5,248 bases of DNA from JANLQX01 sp043775075 (GTDB lineage: Bacteria; Actinomycetota; Acidimicrobiia; Acidimicrobiales; JANYDT01). Positions 3,651 to 5,248 of this stretch are shown here, piece by piece (positions within the stretch are counted from its first letter, which is position 1; every line of letters begins with the position of its first letter). Made by a program: the position numbers and the translations under genes. The notes beneath the pieces were generated by a model. That model saw only the letters and a program-made list of their open reading frames with translations, made no database searches and was not told the DNA's origin. The stretch spans positions 1-5,248 of the forward strand of contig JAYVSS010000414.1 of NCBI GenBank assembly GCA_043775075.1, given 5' to 3'.

Positions 3651-5248
3651 CTACGCTTTCTTCAGCGGCGTGAAGGCGAGGAGGAAGCGCTTCTCTCCGA
3701 AGCTGGGGAAGGCGACCACCGCCTCGGTTTTGTCGCCCACGCCGATCATCTCGGTGATGCGTCCTTCGCCGTATCTCTTGTGCACGATGGTGTCGCCGGC
3801 GGCCAGCCCGAGGGACTCAGCGCCCGTGGTGGCGGCGGGGGTATCTGTGCGCTTTCCCGCCCGCATGGCGGCCTCGACGACCACGTCGCGGTGGGTGTCC
3901 CCGCCACCGCCGCCGCCGAAAACGCGACCACCGGTGTTCGCGCCGGTGCTGCGCTCGGACCCGTCGTCGTCGCCACCAGAGCGTCGTTGACGCCACTCCT
4001 CGTTCCACTTTCGTCCACTCGCAGTTCCACCACCTCCACCGAATTGGCCGGACCCGCCCGACCACGCCGGTCCCCCGGACTGGCGGGATTCGCCCACGTT
4101 GACCATGAGTCCGTCGGGAATTTCGTTGAGGAAACGGCTCACCGGGTTGTACTGGGTGGAACCGAACAACGAACGACACCACGCATTCGTGAGGTAAAGC
4201 CGTTGCCGGGCCCGGGTAATGCCGACGTAGGCGAGCCGGCGCTCTTCCTCTAATTCCGCCGGTTCACCGAGTGACCGGATATGGGGAAACACGCCGTCTT
4301 CCAGGCCAATTAGAAAGACGACGGGGAATTCCAGACCCTTGGCTGTATGCAGCGTCATCAACACGACCTGCGAATCGTCCCCGCTGGCATCGGGCTCGGC
4401 AAGATCGTCGGAATCCGCCACCAGCGAAACCGACTCGAGGAACTCATCGAGGGTATCGAAGTCTTTTGACTGACCAAGAATTTCTCCGAGGTTTTCCAGC
4501 CGCCCGGCGGACTCGATCGTGTTCTCCGCCTCAAGGTCGGTGGCGTATCCCGTACGGTCGAGCACAGACTGCAGGATCTCACTTGGTTTCGACGGCATCA
4601 GGCCGGTCGTAAGTTCACGTAGGTCATCGAGCAGGGCGACAAAATTGTTCACCCCGCTCAACGCCTTGCCGGTCAGCCCGGCGGCTTCGCCGTACGTTAA
4701 CGCCTCTCCGAACTTACGTCCGGTGGAGCGCGCCCAGGCGTCGAGACGTCCGATAGAGGTGTCGCCCACACCGCGCTTGGGCGTGTTGATCACCCGTTTG
4801 AGTGATACCTCGTCGTCTGGGTTGGCAACCGCTCGGAGATAGGCGAGCACATCTTTGACTTCTTTGCGGTCGTAGAACTTGGTGCCGCCGATCACCTTGT
4901 ACGGCAGGCCGACCCGCACCAGCTGTTCTTCGACGACTCGGCTCGACGCATTCGTGCGGTAGAAGACCGCCATATCGCTCCACTTGAACCCATCCGTGGA
5001 GTGCAATCGAGCCATTTCCCGCACGATCCAACCGGCTTCATCTCGCTCATCTTCAGCGTGGTAGCGGGTGATGGGGAGTCCTGCGCCGGCGGCGGTCCAC
5101 AGTTCCTTGGGTTTGCGGCTCCCATTGTTGGCAATGACGGAGTTCGCCGCATCAAGAATATTCTGCGAGGATCGATAGTTCTGGTCAAGAATGACGACGG
5201 TAGCATCGCCAAATGCTTCCTCAAATTGTAAAATGTTGCGGATATCAG
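3651..5248 (-). CDS. pcrA: ATP-dependent DNA helicase PcrA/UvrD, superfamily 1A (N-terminal part outside window)
   Basis: The frame is open to the window edge; 531 residues are visible, beginning DIRNILQFE, and the ATP-binding motifs I to III lie outside. Seen here are motif IV (VVILDQNYRSS, fragment residues 17-27), the 2B-region signature PYKVIGGTKFYDRKEVKDVL (115-134), motif V (TLHTAKGLEFPVVFLIGLED, 298-317) and motif VI with its arginine finger (EERRLAYVGITRARQRLYL, 334-352). A Gly/Ser/Asp-rich linker (about 390-450) then leads to a C-terminal Tudor-like domain starting AGDTIVHKRYGEGRI (483-497). In PcrA/UvrD1 proteins that domain contacts RNA polymerase, linking the helicase to transcription-coupled repair. 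The enzyme is a 3'-to-5' translocase used in excision repair and in removing recombinase filaments. The Tudor domain is typical of PcrA and separates this protein from Rep. The stop is at 3651-3653, six bases before the small downstream gene. Confidence 0.95.
   Translation of the reverse strand, partial: DIRNILQFEEAFGDATVVILDQNYRSSQNILDAANSVIANNGSRKPKELWTAAGAGLPITRYHAEDERDEAGWIVREMARLHSTDGFKWSDMAVFYRTNASSRVVEEQLVRVGLPYKVIGGTKFYDRKEVKDVLAYLRAVANPDDEVSLKRVINTPKRGVGDTSIGRLDAWARSTGRKFGEALTYGEAAGLTGKALSGVNNFVALLDDLRELTTGLMPSKPSEILQSVLDRTGYATDLEAENTIESAGRLENLGEILGQSKDFDTLDEFLESVSLVADSDDLAEPDASGDDSQVVLMTLHTAKGLEFPVVFLIGLEDGVFPHIRSLGEPAELEEERRLAYVGITRARQRLYLTNAWCRSLFGSTQYNPVSRFLNEIPDGLMVNVGESRQSGGPAWSGGSGQFGGGGGTASGRKWNEEWRQRRSGGDDDGSERSTGANTGGRVFGGGGGGDTHRDVVVEAAMRAGKRTDTPAATTGAESLGLAAGDTIVHKRYGEGRITEMIGVGDKTEAVVAFPSFGEKRFLLAFTPLKKA

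Noticed and set aside
3048..4253. Long open frame on the plus strand opposite pcrA and the small gene (401 codons)
   Set aside because: It crosses the terC end, the terminator region, the 127-residue gene and the pcrA 3' half with no recognisable protein features; this is a GC-rich shadow frame.

Overview
The window looks like a chromosomal segment of a GC-rich actinobacterium. This rests on codon and base composition, a PcrA-type helicase with a glycine-rich linker and C-terminal Tudor-like domain, and a TerC gene behind a manganese riboswitch of the form common in Actinobacteria. A member of Acidimicrobiia or a related lineage is possible, but I cannot fix it from the sequence alone.

Layout. 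Bases 1-264 hold the 3' end of a plus-strand gene that starts before the window. Its product ends in a short beta-rich segment that resembles a Rieske fold with its ligands lost. It converges, with a 12-base gap, on a minus-strand acyl-CoA synthetase / AMP-dependent ligase (277-1803). A 387-base divergent intergenic region (1804-2190) follows and is the richest part of the window. It contains three tandem 10-bp repeats (1868-1897), four 20-bp units arranged as two direct and two inverted copies (1905-1988), two perfect short hairpins, a probable extended -10 promoter (2013-2021), a yybP-ykoY manganese riboswitch (about 2047-2165) and a hairpin covering the ribosome binding site. These lead into terC on the plus strand (2191-3156).

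A 104-base convergent gap (3157-3260) carries two strong hairpins, probably a terminator region, and lies between two copies of an exact 16-bp direct repeat. On the minus strand there is then a small unrecognised protein gene (3261-3644), six bases downstream of the stop of a large pcrA/uvrD-type DNA helicase gene (3651-5248). The start of that helicase gene lies beyond the window.

How it fits together. The genes do not form a single pathway: fatty or carboxylic acid activation, metal homeostasis and DNA repair are placed side by side. The clearest regulatory logic is manganese sensing: the riboswitch leader should couple intracellular Mn2+ to production of the TerC membrane protein. No complete new multi-gene system is visible. 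The least explained elements are the nested repeat array upstream of the riboswitch and the 16-bp repeat that copies the 3' end of terC at the end of the convergent gene.
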